64,000 nucleotides of DNA from Rudanella paleaurantiibacter. GTDB lineage: Bacteria > Bacteroidota > Bacteroidia > Cytophagales > Spirosomataceae. The stretch covers positions 744,001-808,000 of the forward strand of contig NZ_WELI01000002.1 in assembly GCF_009184635.1 (NCBI RefSeq). Direction: 5' to 3'. Made by a program: the position numbers and the translations under genes. Below, in pieces: positions 17,801 through 25,701 of the stretch. The notes under the pieces are model-generated. The model was not told where the DNA came from. It saw only the letters and a list, made by a program, of their open reading frames with translations, and made no database searches. Within the stretch, counting starts at the first letter, position 1. Every line of letters begins with the position of its first letter.

Positions 17801-17894
17801 CTCGGACTACGCCCGATAAGGTTCGAGACTGCGCCCAGGCCGTTGCCATCGTTATTCCCGATAGCAGAATTAGATTTAATAGATGTTTCCTCAT
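14886..17894 (-). CDS. SusC/RagA-family TonB-dependent outer-membrane transporter
   Basis: This is a 1002-residue protein with a signal peptide ending TAWAQ. An N-terminal carboxypeptidase-regulatory-like domain spans about 25-105 and includes GVVRDANGQPIPGANIVIRG. The plug contains DIETVEVLKGSSAAAIYGTR, followed by VVIITTKRGKGG and a long beta-barrel ending in VDF. SusC imports oligomers or peptides using TonB energy, partnered by the downstream SusD. The region just upstream (17895-18050) is AT-rich and presumably holds the promoter. I could not pick a convincing -33/-7 pair. Confidence 0.95.
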   Translation of the reverse strand: MRKHLLNLILLSGITMATAWAQSRTLSGVVRDANGQPIPGANIVIRGTNRGATTDAQGRYTLSDVPATGRVQISSIGFLSKEQDLGNGQTSLDVSLAEDVANLEEVVVSGLATNVKRSNLANAVTLLDSKALTGTTTPTTTDGAFQGKIAGANIVANSSVPGGGFNLQFRGVSTLGASASQPLFIVDGVYIDNGQYSNGRSAANKAAAGSAASTQDNNANRLADLNPDDIETVEVLKGSSAAAIYGTRANAGVVIITTKRGKGGKTTVSFGQDVGISKAMSFYGGADWTEEKLTNYFDKSEIPLLREAKANGTYTDWERVVFGGTGQITNTRLGITGGNERTKFYVNGSMQNEKGIIKNTGFKRYSIRANIDHKLSSWLDFGVNSNYIVSDNDRGWTGNDNSYINYGYSLPYTKPYINLYPDANGRYPDNGSGVGENPLAVRDRAINNQKNNRVLQGFTVNARAINNERSSLTFRVNGGLDYQNGYALIWLPSDLQSQRAEANPGFAQDTRTEVFNSNVQLSAIYTQSLMDGRLNLTSSAGAVRLTKYLRSNFVRGTGLPAGVSNPSRGKVIDGFVDYQRNTDVGLFAQQDANFEDKVIGSVGIRFDKSTLNADFDKFYAFPRASLAVNAARFGDWAGSAVSQMKFRVAYGATAGLPTFGTTYSQLTVSGVGGLGGLVPSTILGNASIKPERATELEYGLDFGLFNGRVTGELTLYNKKVFDLIQPLTTAPTTGVTSTQINAADLTNRGLELTLGADVVRSSNFSWFVQPIFWYNRSKITRLAIPERLTGGFGATFGQWRVKEGFSPTQIVGQPRTDPNDPRSWTVYGDQQPKYELSLMNRITFLKNFEFSALLNYRHRFTVVSLSRVLWDEGGNTYDWNETDDIGNDGKTPNGIYRQNVNGLGDNGDPKPGYNPDVYSFLKLREVALYYRVPTATLKSVFGNTVSNVRFGVSGNHLLRWTNYTAGYDPENSNFGSLALGGGVDLGSSPAVRRMMFHIAVDF

Positions 17895-18054
17895 AATTAT
17901 GATTCACAATATTTTAGGTAAAGAATTGGGTGTAATGTACAAATATTATTTTCTCTTCTAGTATATTACCCCTATAAACCTCTTTTTGTAAGTCGATTTT
18001 AAATATAATTTTTCGTATTTTTTTATGTCAACTACTTATAAATGAGCATAAAAA

Positions 18055-18084
18055 AAGAGAACCTCTGTAGGGGTTCTCCTTTAT
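18055..18084 (-). terminator. Rho-independent terminator of the lolA-like gene
   Basis: On the minus strand a 9-bp stem (left arm read from 18078-18070, right arm 18065-18057) closes a 4-nt loop and is followed by a run of at least six U (complement of A at 18051-18056). It lies about 30 bp after the lolA-like stop codon and isolates that gene from susC. Confidence 0.85.
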
Positions 18085-18109
18085 ACAATTTTGTAAGTGG
18101 TATCTTATC

Positions 18110-18739
18110 TTAACGTAAGTCAACTACCTCAACGCCGGGATATTTCGCTTTATCGAATACAAAATAGGCGTCGGTGATAGCCACATTGGGCGTGAATTTG
18201 CTGATCGAATACGTCGTTTTCTTGCCAGCCTTATCAGTAATTTGCCAGCTCCGAATCGACTTATCGGCCTTATCAACGCTGATTTGTACTTTCGAAACCT
18301 GCGTATTTTTCTTCTCGGGCGTCAGTTCAACAACTTCAACTGGTTTTCCGGCCAGTTTCTGATCACCCACAAAGCGGTAGTTGAAGCCTTTTTTATAAAT
18401 CGAATAGATCCGACTCGGGTTAAAATCATTGTTGGCGCTGCCGTCATAGTCCTGCACGTTCACCTCGTTTGATTCCTTGATGTACGTCGACATAGTTTTG
18501 CCGTCGTTGAAAACTTCCTGCCCGCCAAGCTTAAGCCGAAACTTCTGATCTTTCACCGTCAGATCGCCTTTGAGGGGAGCCGCCCCGTCGCCGGTGAAGG
18601 AAAAAGAGGCCTGATACGTTTTGTACGTTTTGTATTTTTTACTCATCGCATCCAGGATGTCTCCGGCACGCTTATCTTTCTGGGCTAAGGCTGGCAACGT
18701 CAGCATAACCGCCACCAACGCCATGAGTGCTTTTCTCAT
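18110..18739 (-). CDS. LolA-like periplasmic lipoprotein carrier
   Basis: This 209-residue protein has a signal peptide of about 19 residues (LPALAQ). It shows the LolA/LolB beta-sheet pattern seen in Bacteroidota: AGDILDAMSKKYKTYKTYQA, LKGDLTVKDQKFRLKLGG, and an internal VEVVELTPEKKN. LolA carries lipoproteins from the inner-membrane LolCDE complex to the outer membrane. Sequence similarity in this family is low, so the call rests on the overall pattern and size. It is monocistronic, with its own terminator. Confidence 0.8.
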   Translation of the reverse strand: MRKALMALVAVMLTLPALAQKDKRAGDILDAMSKKYKTYKTYQASFSFTGDGAAPLKGDLTVKDQKFRLKLGGQEVFNDGKTMSTYIKESNEVNVQDYDGSANNDFNPSRIYSIYKKGFNYRFVGDQKLAGKPVEVVELTPEKKNTQVSKVQISVDKADKSIRSWQITDKAGKKTTYSISKFTPNVAITDAYFVFDKAKYPGVEVVDLR

Positions 18740-19197
18740 TCTTATCGTTTCGGATTAATAAAATTGCCCGCAAAATTGGCAATCTGTTTTCAGTTAGACA
18801 GACTTACCTTCCAAAAAGTTTAACGCACCGTATAATTCTGTCTGGCCAAGCCCGGTTTTTGGGGGAGACCGGTGGTTGGCTAGAGCACCGTGCCACACTC
18901 GGTCATAAAGCCAGAAAGTCGTGCTTGAGCCCAATATAAGTTTTCGTAGATTCGTGCAAAGTCACTTTCCCTTACAAGCAGGTTAAATTTGGCCTAATGA
19001 AAGCGTTACTTCTGTTTTGTACATGTATTACTTGTCGACAGTAAATACGCAATTGGATATTTATGCACGCAGCTTCATTCTTACTTTTTGTCTCAAAAAA
19101 AAGAAGCTCTACTTGCAAACTGAGGGCCTTTCCTCTTACATTCGTCCGATTTACGCGCTGACATCCCAGCCGCAGTTGACTAAGTTATTCCGCTACT
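18740..19197. other. 458-bp intergenic region between divergent lolA-like and response-regulator genes
   Basis: This AT-rich spacer must hold both promoters. On the minus strand a CAATTTTG string just upstream of lolA is one base off the -7 consensus; on the plus strand TAGATTCG at 18947-18954 is a weak match. A small open frame at 19017-19205 has no family features. I see no RNA gene. Confidence 0.5.
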
Positions 19198-20349
19198 ATG
19201 GCTAAAATCATCATCATTGATGACGAGAAGAGCATCCGTGCAGCCTTGCGCGATATTCTTGAATACGAAGGGTACGATGTAGAAGAAGCCAAAGACGGCG
19301 AGGAAGGCCTGGACATGATTCTGAGGTCGAATTATGACGTAGCGCTCTGCGATATTAAGATGCCCAAGATTGACGGTCTGGAGCTGCTTCTGAAAGTAGG
19401 TGAAGCCGGCAAAGGCACGCAATTCGTCATGGTATCGGCCTTTGGCAACGTCGAAAATGCCGTAGAAGCTACCAAACGGGGCGCCTTCGATTTTATCACT
19501 AAACCACCCGATCTGAACCGGCTGCTCGTTACGGTGCGCAACGCCCTGGAGCGGTCGAAGATGGCGCAGGAAACCAAAACCCTCCGCAAACGAATCTACA
19601 AACTGAACGAGATTGTTGGAGATTCGGCCCCGATCAGGAAGGTTAAAGAGACCATCAACCGCGTGGCCGCTACCGAAGCGCGTGTGCTCGTAACGGGCCC
19701 CAACGGCTCCGGTAAAGAGATGGTAGCCAAGCAAATTCATGAGAAAGGCAACCGCGCCAATATGCCACTCGTGGAGGTAAACTGTGCCGCTATTCCAAGC
19801 GAACTCATTGAGAGCGAATTGTTTGGCCATGAAAAAGGAGCCTTTACGGGGGCTATGGCCAAGCGCGTTGGTAAGTTTGAACAGGCCGACGGCGGCACGC
19901 TATTCCTCGACGAAATTGGCGACATGAGCCTGTCGGCTCAGGCCAAGGTGCTGCGGGCTCTTCAGGAAAATAAAATTACCCGTGTGGGTGGCGACAAAGA
20001 AATCCGGGTCAATGTTCGGGTGATTGCCGCTACGAACAAAGACCTCCGCCGGGAAATTGCCGAAGGGAACTTCCGGGAAGACTTATTCCACCGCCTAAGC
20101 GTTATTGTGATTCATGTGCCCGCCCTGGCCGAGCGCAAAGAAGACATTGGCCTCCTGGCCGATAAATTCTTGCAGGATATTGCTTCGGAGTACGGCGCGC
20201 CCGTTAAAGAACTCAGCCCCGATGCGATCCGGCAGCTGGAGTCGCTCCCGTGGACGGGTAACGTGCGCGAGCTACGCAACGTGATTGAGCGCCTGGTGAT
20301 CATGTGCGGAGACACCATCACCGGCGAAGATGTAGCGTTGTATGCATAA
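19198..20349 (+). CDS. Sigma-54-type response regulator lacking a DNA-binding domain
   Basis: This 383-residue NtrC-family protein has a receiver domain at 1-120, with acidic pocket D8/D9, phospho-acceptor Asp52 and Lys102. The AAA+ domain follows at about 137-365. Its Walker A is GPNGSGKE at 167-174, a variant of the usual GESGTGKE. GAFTGA at 214-219 contacts sigma-54, and LFLDEIGDM is Walker [12 protein letters not shown] and [17 protein letters not shown] follow. The chain ends about 20 residues after that block, with no room for the Fis-type helix-turn-helix. It may activate sigma-54 polymerase without specific enhancer binding, or through a partner. Confidence 0.93.
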   Translation: MAKIIIIDDEKSIRAALRDILEYEGYDVEEAKDGEEGLDMILRSNYDVALCDIKMPKIDGLELLLKVGEAGKGTQFVMVSAFGNVENAVEATKRGAFDFITKPPDLNRLLVTVRNALERSKMAQETKTLRKRIYKLNEIVGDSAPIRKVKETINRVAATEARVLVTGPNGSGKEMVAKQIHEKGNRANMPLVEVNCAAIPSELIESELFGHEKGAFTGAMAKRVGKFEQADGGTLFLDEIGDMSLSAQAKVLRALQENKITRVGGDKEIRVNVRVIAATNKDLRREIAEGNFREDLFHRLSVIVIHVPALAERKEDIGLLADKFLQDIASEYGAPVKELSPDAIRQLESLPWTGNVRELRNVIERLVIMCGDTITGEDVALYA

Positions 20350-20360
20350 GAAGGAGAAGG

Positions 20361-20409
20361 GAGGAAAGGGAGAAGGCAAACCGTGCGTCAGCCCCTTCTC
20401 CCTTTCCTC
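20361..20409. terminator. Purine/pyrimidine hairpin between convergent genes
   Basis: A perfect 16-bp inverted repeat (20361-20376 with 20394-20409) is built only of G/A on one side and C/T on the other (GAGGAAAGGGAGAAGG). It sits between the convergent response-regulator and LuxE-like genes. It lacks a U-run, but its position suggests a bidirectional terminator or mRNA 3'-end stabiliser. Similar elements lie at 22095-22158 and 47726-47783. Confidence 0.7.
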
Positions 20410-20429
20410 ATTTAGCCCTTTATTCCTTT

Positions 20430-21497
20430 CTATACCATCAAATTACACCCCCGCACGTCGGAATTATCAAAACGGCCCATCACCCGGAACGTACCCGGTT
20501 CTGGGCCGTTTTGGCCTAAGTCCTGGGTCTCGATAAAGCTACAGGAGTCCAGATTAGCCAAATCAATGACGTTGATGCCGCCCGTACGGGTATAACTGGC
20601 CGGGAAAATGGTAAACGGATCGTTGATGTCGCGCAACCGAATCTGCATGGTCGCACCCGGCCTGAATACGCCCTCACCCGTCGAATAGCCTTGCGACAGC
20701 AACTCGGTCATGCCGTACTCTGAGTGAATGTGGGGCGTTTGCAGTCGGTCGGTCAGAATTTCGTGCACTTCCTCCCGTAGCATTTCGCGCCGACGCCCTT
20801 TCATGCCCCCGGTTTCCATGACCCACACGCGCTTACTTTCGCCAATAAATGCTAAGTTCGTTGCCGACTCCACCCAGTCGAGTAAGGCAAAGGTTACGCC
20901 CATCAGGAGAATGGTCCGGGAAGAGGTATCGAGCAGATGCTCAATCCGGCGGGTTAGCCCGTCGGTGTCGTGCAGATAAAAACCCGAATCAACCGACCCG
21001 GTTTGCTCGATAAACTGTCGAACCATATACACCAGCGACGAGTTATTTCGTTCAAGGTAAGACGGTAACAGTGCCAGAATATGGACGTTAGTCAGCGGGC
21101 CGTACGTAGCTTCAAAGATCTGCCGACTTACCTGATCGTACAAAGGCTCATCGAAGAGGTAATGGTGGCTGGTGTTGGCCCCGGTGGTTCCGCTACTGGC
21201 AAAGCACACGGCCGATTCAAGGTTCGCCTGCGTAAGCCCCTCCGCCGAAACGATGGCGTGGTGTTTGAAAAAACCGATGGGCATAAACGGCACCTGAGTC
21301 AACTGCCGAACCCCATCGACCTCGACATGGAGGGCGTTCAGAAACGCCCGGTACGTTGGATTGAGGGCCGCCTGATACCGAAAAACGTCGAGCGCCAGCG
21401 ACTCAAACGAGTGGGCATCAACGGTTAAAATACGCTGTCTGAGACTCGCCCGTATGCGAGCCCACTCTGGCGGGAGACATTGAAGTAAATTTTGCAA
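20430..21497 (-). CDS. LuxE-like acyl-protein synthetase / acyltransferase
   Basis: This 355-residue protein resembles the LuxE/PaaK-like adenylate-forming family. CFASSGTTGANTSHHYLFD is the nucleotide-binding Ser/Thr/Gly loop, with MPIGFFKHHAIVS before it and IHSEYGMTELLSQGYS after. The last residues, GRFDNSDVRGCNLMV, are typical of the Bacteroidota subgroup. LuxE activates fatty acids as acyl-AMP and transfers them to a Cys. No luxC, luxD or luciferase genes are nearby, so a bioluminescence role is unlikely. The only plausible initiator in frame is TTG at 21495-21497, just after an in-frame region with no ATG. Confidence 0.75.
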   Translation of the reverse strand: MQNLLQCLPPEWARIRASLRQRILTVDAHSFESLALDVFRYQAALNPTYRAFLNALHVEVDGVRQLTQVPFMPIGFFKHHAIVSAEGLTQANLESAVCFASSGTTGANTSHHYLFDEPLYDQVSRQIFEATYGPLTNVHILALLPSYLERNNSSLVYMVRQFIEQTGSVDSGFYLHDTDGLTRRIEHLLDTSSRTILLMGVTFALLDWVESATNLAFIGESKRVWVMETGGMKGRRREMLREEVHEILTDRLQTPHIHSEYGMTELLSQGYSTGEGVFRPGATMQIRLRDINDPFTIFPASYTRTGGINVIDLANLDSCSFIETQDLGQNGPEPGTFRVMGRFDNSDVRGCNLMV

Positions 21498-21538
21498 GCG
21501 AAAAACTATATTAGCTTCTGTTACGATTTTACAACACC

Positions 21539-22093
21539 ATGCAACGGCAACTAATTCACGGCGCTATCCTGCTCTTCGGGCTCTCCTTCATTCTGGCCTC
21601 ATGCTGGAACGAACCTGATTTCGACGAAACGCCCAAAATTGAATATTTCGGTATGTCTCCCTTTCGCCGGTTGCCTGCCCGCCCCGTTGTAGGGGGTGGT
21701 GAGCGCGACTCGGTCATCATCTCGGTGAAATTTACGGATGGCGACGGTGACCTGGGCGAGAATACCCCGCGCAACAAAGCCGACTCAGCCGTGGTGGCCG
21801 AGCGTTACAAAGACGGCTGGGGTAATTACGAAATCAAGACCTTCCGGTTTGTAAATGGCCGATTTGAAGCGTTTGACCTTCCCGAAAACCGGTTTTTACT
21901 CTTTCCGCGTCTGACCCGCGAAGGACAGCGGGGCGCTATTGAGGGCACCCTTGATTTACGGCAGGTTTTCTTCTACACCCGTAACGCACAGATATTGCCG
22001 GTGAAGTTCCAGATTCGGATTCGCGACCGGGCCCTGCGCGTGAGCAACACCATCGAAACCGATACCATTCGGGTACCTATTTTGGCCCGATAA
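21539..22093 (+). CDS. Hypothetical lipoprotein
   Basis: This 184-residue predicted lipoprotein has signal peptide and lipobox LASC followed by WNEPDFDETPKIEY. It has a region with VIISVKFTDGDGDLGENTP, common in Bacteroidota lipoproteins that resemble Ig-like domains, and a beta-rich remainder. It diverges from the LuxE-like gene with a 41-bp gap and converges with the histidine kinase. I do not recognise a function. Confidence 0.75.
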   Translation: MQRQLIHGAILLFGLSFILASCWNEPDFDETPKIEYFGMSPFRRLPARPVVGGGERDSVIISVKFTDGDGDLGENTPRNKADSAVVAERYKDGWGNYEIKTFRFVNGRFEAFDLPENRFLLFPRLTREGQRGAIEGTLDLRQVFFYTRNAQILPVKFQIRIRDRALRVSNTIETDTIRVPILAR

Positions 22094-22094
22094 G

Positions 22095-22158
22095 GGAGAA
22101 GGCAGGAAAGGAGAAAGTGCCAGCCTAATGGTTTCCTTTCTCCTTTCCTGCCTTCTCC
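22095..22158. terminator. 22-bp purine/pyrimidine hairpin between convergent genes
   Basis: A perfect 22-bp inverted repeat (22095-22116 with 22137-22158) uses words GGAGAAGG, CAGGAAAG and GAGAAA. The pyrimidine side continues as a 15-mer tandem repeat (CCTTTCCTGCCTTCT) to about 22185. It starts 2 bp after the lipoprotein stop codon and ends next to the histidine-kinase stop codon, so it could terminate both. Confidence 0.75.
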
Positions 22159-22187
22159 TTTCCTGCCTTCTCCTTTCCTACCTTATT

Positions 22188-23378
22188 TCATGTCTCCTTG
22201 TTCAGCACAATCCTGAACGTAGTGCCTTTACCAACTTCGGAGCTTTTGACAAAAAGGCGACCATTGTGGTATTCTTCGACAATGCGCTTAGCCAGGGTTA
22301 GCCCCAGCCCCCATCCCCGCTTTTTAGTGCTGTAGCCGGGAGCAAACACCTTCTGAAGGTTCGCTTTTGAAATGCCCTTGCCCGTATCGCTGATGTCAAT
22401 CGCGACTTCGTCGTTATGGAGTGGAATCATTCGGAGACGTAACTCACCCACCCCCGCCATAGCATCAACCGCATTTTTGCAGATATTTTCAATTACCCAC
22501 TCAAACAGCAAACGGTTTATTCGCACCACCTGTGTAGGGGGCAAATTGCTTTCGACGGTCATTTTTACCTTGGTCGATATTCGACGGGCGAGGTAATCGG
22601 TGAAGTGCGTTACCACCTCGTTCAGATTCTCCTCTTTTAGCGTCGGAATAGAGCCAATGCTGGAGAAACGAGCCGTAATTGTGTTCAAACGCTGTACATC
22701 TTTCTCAATCTCATCTGTCACCGACTCCTCATAATGCTCAGGGTCTGAGCGCATGTACTCTACCCAGGCCATCAACGACGACAGAGGGGTACCTAATTGG
22801 TGGGCCGTTTCTTTAGCAAGCCCCACCCAAACCCGATTCTGCTCGGCCCGGCGCGACGAGCTGAACGACAGGTACGCTAACAGGCCGAGCGCCGTCAGAA
22901 TAGCAATCAGGGCGTACGGGAAATAGCGGAGTTGCCGAATTAAGGTCGAGTTGTTGTAATACACCAGGCCAAAGTCGCCGTCTCGCAAATCCACCCGAAT
23001 CGGCGAGTGGTTCTTTCGCATCTCAAGGATTTGTTGCCGCAAAAATTGCTTTGTCTCATCGGCAGAGAGGTCTTGTGGAATGTCGATATTCAACTTATAA
23101 GCCGGCTCATTCTGCTCGTTGACATAGATAGCCGGTATTGTTTTATTGGCCACCAAGACTTCCTGCACAATAAAGTTTACGTCTGTATTGACATCGGCGG
23201 TTTGCACGTAGCCAAGCGCCCGGGCGTACAGTTGCACATACTGCTCCTCCCGATCTTCCAGCTTGTTGATAATTCGGTTGATGAAAATCAAAGCCCCCGA
23301 TCCCACCAACAGTAGGTTAAGCGCCACAATGATCTTCAGTATATTATTCTGGCTGTAAATATCGAATGACTTCAGCAT
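22188..23378 (-). CDS. Membrane sensor histidine kinase
   Basis: This is a 396-residue two-transmembrane kinase. TM1 is about 13-35, a periplasmic sensor segment runs 36-151, and TM2 is about 152-172. The dimerisation/phosphoacceptor helix KETAHQLGTPLSSL has His193. The ATPase domain carries ENICKNAVDAM (N box), DTGKGISKANLQKVF and KRGWGLGLTLAKRIVEEY (G boxes). I take the ATG at 23376-23378, which leaves a short cytosolic tail. No response regulator is adjacent on the same strand; the nearest one is the HTH-less sigma-54-type regulator 2 kb away. The stimulus is unknown. Confidence 0.9.
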   Translation of the reverse strand: MLKSFDIYSQNNILKIIVALNLLLVGSGALIFINRIINKLEDREEQYVQLYARALGYVQTADVNTDVNFIVQEVLVANKTIPAIYVNEQNEPAYKLNIDIPQDLSADETKQFLRQQILEMRKNHSPIRVDLRDGDFGLVYYNNSTLIRQLRYFPYALIAILTALGLLAYLSFSSSRRAEQNRVWVGLAKETAHQLGTPLSSLMAWVEYMRSDPEHYEESVTDEIEKDVQRLNTITARFSSIGSIPTLKEENLNEVVTHFTDYLARRISTKVKMTVESNLPPTQVVRINRLLFEWVIENICKNAVDAMAGVGELRLRMIPLHNDEVAIDISDTGKGISKANLQKVFAPGYSTKKRGWGLGLTLAKRIVEEYHNGRLFVKSSEVGKGTTFRIVLNKET

Positions 23379-23685
23379 GGATCTGTTTAAACACTTCAAC
23401 AAGCAATAGTAACGACTGGGCCGGGCATTTTAGCACCTTTACCCGAAAATCAAGGGCTTGGCGCAACCTCCTGCGTATGTTTGAAAAGGCTATTCCGGTA
23501 AACCACATTAGATTCTGGTAAAAAACGAACGTGGGCCCCCGATCAATTGTTCTGGTTGAAAATAGGATATTAGCCAGATACTGGCAGCTTGTTTAAATAG
23601 ATTCTAAATAACAAGCATAGAGTCCCGACGTGTTTATCGTCCCATAATCATGGTGTAATTTTGTGTGGTGAAGTGATTCTGAGGT
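23379..23685. other. 307-bp divergent control region of histidine kinase and hemA
   Basis: The region holds a good hemA promoter candidate: TAATTTTG at 23656-23663, with GTTTA at 23632-23636 near the -33 position. About 40 bp upstream is an inverted repeat, GCTTGTT at 23587-23593 with AACAAGC at 23610-23616, separated by 16 nt of AT-rich DNA. It could be an operator. Nothing else is recognisable. Confidence 0.45.
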
Positions 23686-24963
23686 ATGTTCGATAATTTT
23701 AAATCAATTAGCCTGTCCCACAAAACCGCTCCTTTGTCGGTACGCGAGCTAATTGCACTCAACGAAGAAGAGGCCAAGCGGCTGATGTTCCGCCTGCGCG
23801 ACTTTTTTGGTCTAACGGAGCTTCTGGTGGTTTCGACCTGCAACCGGACGGAGGTGTATTATACCTTCGGGCAGGACCTGAACCGTGAAATTGCCCAACT
23901 GGTCCTGATTGAGAAAGGACTGACCGATACCGAGGCATACCTGCCTTATTTCCAGTTTTTTGACGATCATTTGACGGCCGTTCGCCACCTTTTCGAAGTC
24001 TGCGTTGGTTTACACTCGCAGGTAGTGGGCGACATGCAGATCCCGAATCAGGTAAAGCAGGCGTACCAATGGTCGGCCGATATGGATATGGCCGGGCCAT
24101 TTCTGCACCGGCTCATGCACACGGTTTTCTTTACCAACAAGCGGGTTGCGCAGGAGACCTCATTCCGCGACGGAGCCGCGTCGGTTTCGTATGCCGCCGT
24201 CGATCTGATCGACGAGTTGGTGGGGCATCAGGCCCAACCCCGCATTCTGGTAGTTGGCTTGGGCGAGATTGGTACCGATGTTTGTAAGAACCTCGCCGAT
24301 CGCGATCTCAAGAACATTACCCTCTGCAACCGTACCCGGTCGAAGGCCGAAGCCCTGGCCACGCAGTACGGTTTCCAACTGGCCGATTTTGATCAGCTCA
24401 CCGCCGAACTCGAACGGGCAGATGTGATCATTTCATCGGTGCAGCGCGACGAGCCCCTATTCACGCCTGAGCTGCTGAAAGGAATCTCGGTACTGACCTA
24501 CAAATATTTTATTGACCTCTCGGTGCCACGTAGCGTAGATGCCGGCATTGAGCAGATTCCGGGTGTACTGCTGTACAACATCGACCATATTCGGAACCGG
24601 GCCGACGAAGCCCTGAACCGCCGGGTGGCCTCTATCCCACAGGTTGAAGCCATTGTGGCGCAGGCTGTGGTTGAGTTTGGCGACTGGTCGAAGGAGATGA
24701 TGGTATCGCCCACGATTAACAAGCTGAAAAATGCTCTGGAGCAGATTCGGCGCGAAGAAGTAGGTCGGTATCTGAAAAACATGACCCCCGAAGAGTCGGA
24801 CAAAGTAGACAAGATTACGCGGGGCATTATGCAGAAAATCATTAAACTGCCGGTATTGCAACTCAAAGCTGCCTGCAAGCGGGGCGAAGCCGAAACGCTG
24901 ATTGATGTGCTCAACGATTTGTTTAATCTGGAGCAGCAACCCGCCGACGCCCCTCGCAATTAA
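23686..24963 (+). CDS. hemA: Glutamyl-tRNA reductase HemA
   Basis: This 425-residue enzyme reduces glutamyl-tRNA to glutamate-1-semialdehyde, the committing step of C5 haem synthesis. SLSHKTAPLSVRE is at 9-21. The catalytic Cys52 lies in VVSTCNRTEVYY, and GLHSQVVGDMQI follows. The NADPH-binding domain includes VVGLGEIGTDVCKNL and LCNRTRSKA. The C-terminal dimerisation helices end the protein. It ends at a terminator hairpin and is probably monocistronic. Confidence 0.96.
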   Translation: MFDNFKSISLSHKTAPLSVRELIALNEEEAKRLMFRLRDFFGLTELLVVSTCNRTEVYYTFGQDLNREIAQLVLIEKGLTDTEAYLPYFQFFDDHLTAVRHLFEVCVGLHSQVVGDMQIPNQVKQAYQWSADMDMAGPFLHRLMHTVFFTNKRVAQETSFRDGAASVSYAAVDLIDELVGHQAQPRILVVGLGEIGTDVCKNLADRDLKNITLCNRTRSKAEALATQYGFQLADFDQLTAELERADVIISSVQRDEPLFTPELLKGISVLTYKYFIDLSVPRSVDAGIEQIPGVLLYNIDHIRNRADEALNRRVASIPQVEAIVAQAVVEFGDWSKEMMVSPTINKLKNALEQIRREEVGRYLKNMTPEESDKVDKITRGIMQKIIKLPVLQLKAACKRGEAETLIDVLNDLFNLEQQPADAPRN

Positions 24964-24991
24964 TCCTGAACAAAAGTTGTTTGTTATACAG

Positions 24992-25021
24992 AACCCGATC
25001 CGTTACCGGTTCGGGTTTTTT
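24992..25021 (+). terminator. Rho-independent terminator after hemA
   Basis: AACCCGA (24992-24998) pairs with TCGGGTT (25011-25017), with a further 3-bp CCG/CGG extension across one T-T mismatch. It is followed by T6 at 25016-25021. It lies 28 bp after the hemA stop codon and 17 bp before the next start codon. Confidence 0.85.
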
Positions 25022-25037
25022 ATTGACCACCAATTTT

Positions 25038-25634
25038 ATGCTCTACCGTCCATTCGCCCGCTTTTTGGTTGTTGCTCTGCTGGTTATCGGGGTACTCACG
25101 CTTTGGGAGTTTTTGCGGCCATTGCCTCTTTTCGCGCGATTTGCCCGAGGCAATCAGAACCTCGGCGGAGTAGTGCTGAAAGAGGTTACTGCACTAGGCA
25201 AACTGGAACTGGTTCGTTATACCTTTAAAGACATTGTGGAGCACAGCCAACCCCGGACCATGCTGCCCAATGCCCGTGCCGTACTGATTGTGCAGGGAGA
25301 AGCCACCGGTTGCCTCGACCTCACCCGGTTGACAGCTGCCGATATTGAAACCGGTGACACGGTGGTCGTGCATTTACCGCAACCCGAACTGTGCAACTGG
25401 AAAATCAACCACGATCAATCGAAAGTGTACGATACAGAGTACGGGTTTCTGGATGAATCGGCACTGGTAGATGGAGCCTACCAAAAGGCAGAAGCTCAAA
25501 TCCGGCAGGCGGCCCTCAACAGCGGTATTCTGGCACAAACCCGACAGAACGCCGACAAAATTCTCCGGCCGATGCTCGAAAAAGTAGCGGGCAAGCCGGT
25601 TGTTCTGCGGTATACAAATACGCTCACTCGGTAA
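25038..25634 (+). CDS. DUF4230 family membrane-anchored protein
   Basis: This 198-residue protein has one N-terminal transmembrane helix (about 9-22) and an extracytoplasmic DUF4230 domain. Typical segments are YTFKDIVEH, LIVQGEATGCLDLTRLTAAD, VVVHLPQPELCNWKIN and a C-terminal helix with ILRPMLEKVAGKPVVLRY. I use the ATG at 25038; the longer frame would begin with an unlikely TTG inside the terminator. The family has no established function. Confidence 0.82.
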   Translation: MLYRPFARFLVVALLVIGVLTLWEFLRPLPLFARFARGNQNLGGVVLKEVTALGKLELVRYTFKDIVEHSQPRTMLPNARAVLIVQGEATGCLDLTRLTAADIETGDTVVVHLPQPELCNWKINHDQSKVYDTEYGFLDESALVDGAYQKAEAQIRQAALNSGILAQTRQNADKILRPMLEKVAGKPVVLRYTNTLTR

Positions 25635-25701
25635 ATTTTCGTTGGTGATTCAAACCCCATGACCGGCTTTTCTGTACATTACTCATTGAACCGTCCAAGC
25701 C

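Noticed and set aside
19017-19205. Small open frame before the response regulator
   Set aside because: 62 residues, Lys/Leu/Tyr-rich from AT-rich spacer DNA, no motif; it ends inside the real gene start.
20430-21497. Bioluminescence (lux) operon
   Set aside because: Only a LuxE-like gene is present; luxA, luxB, luxC and luxD are absent on both sides.
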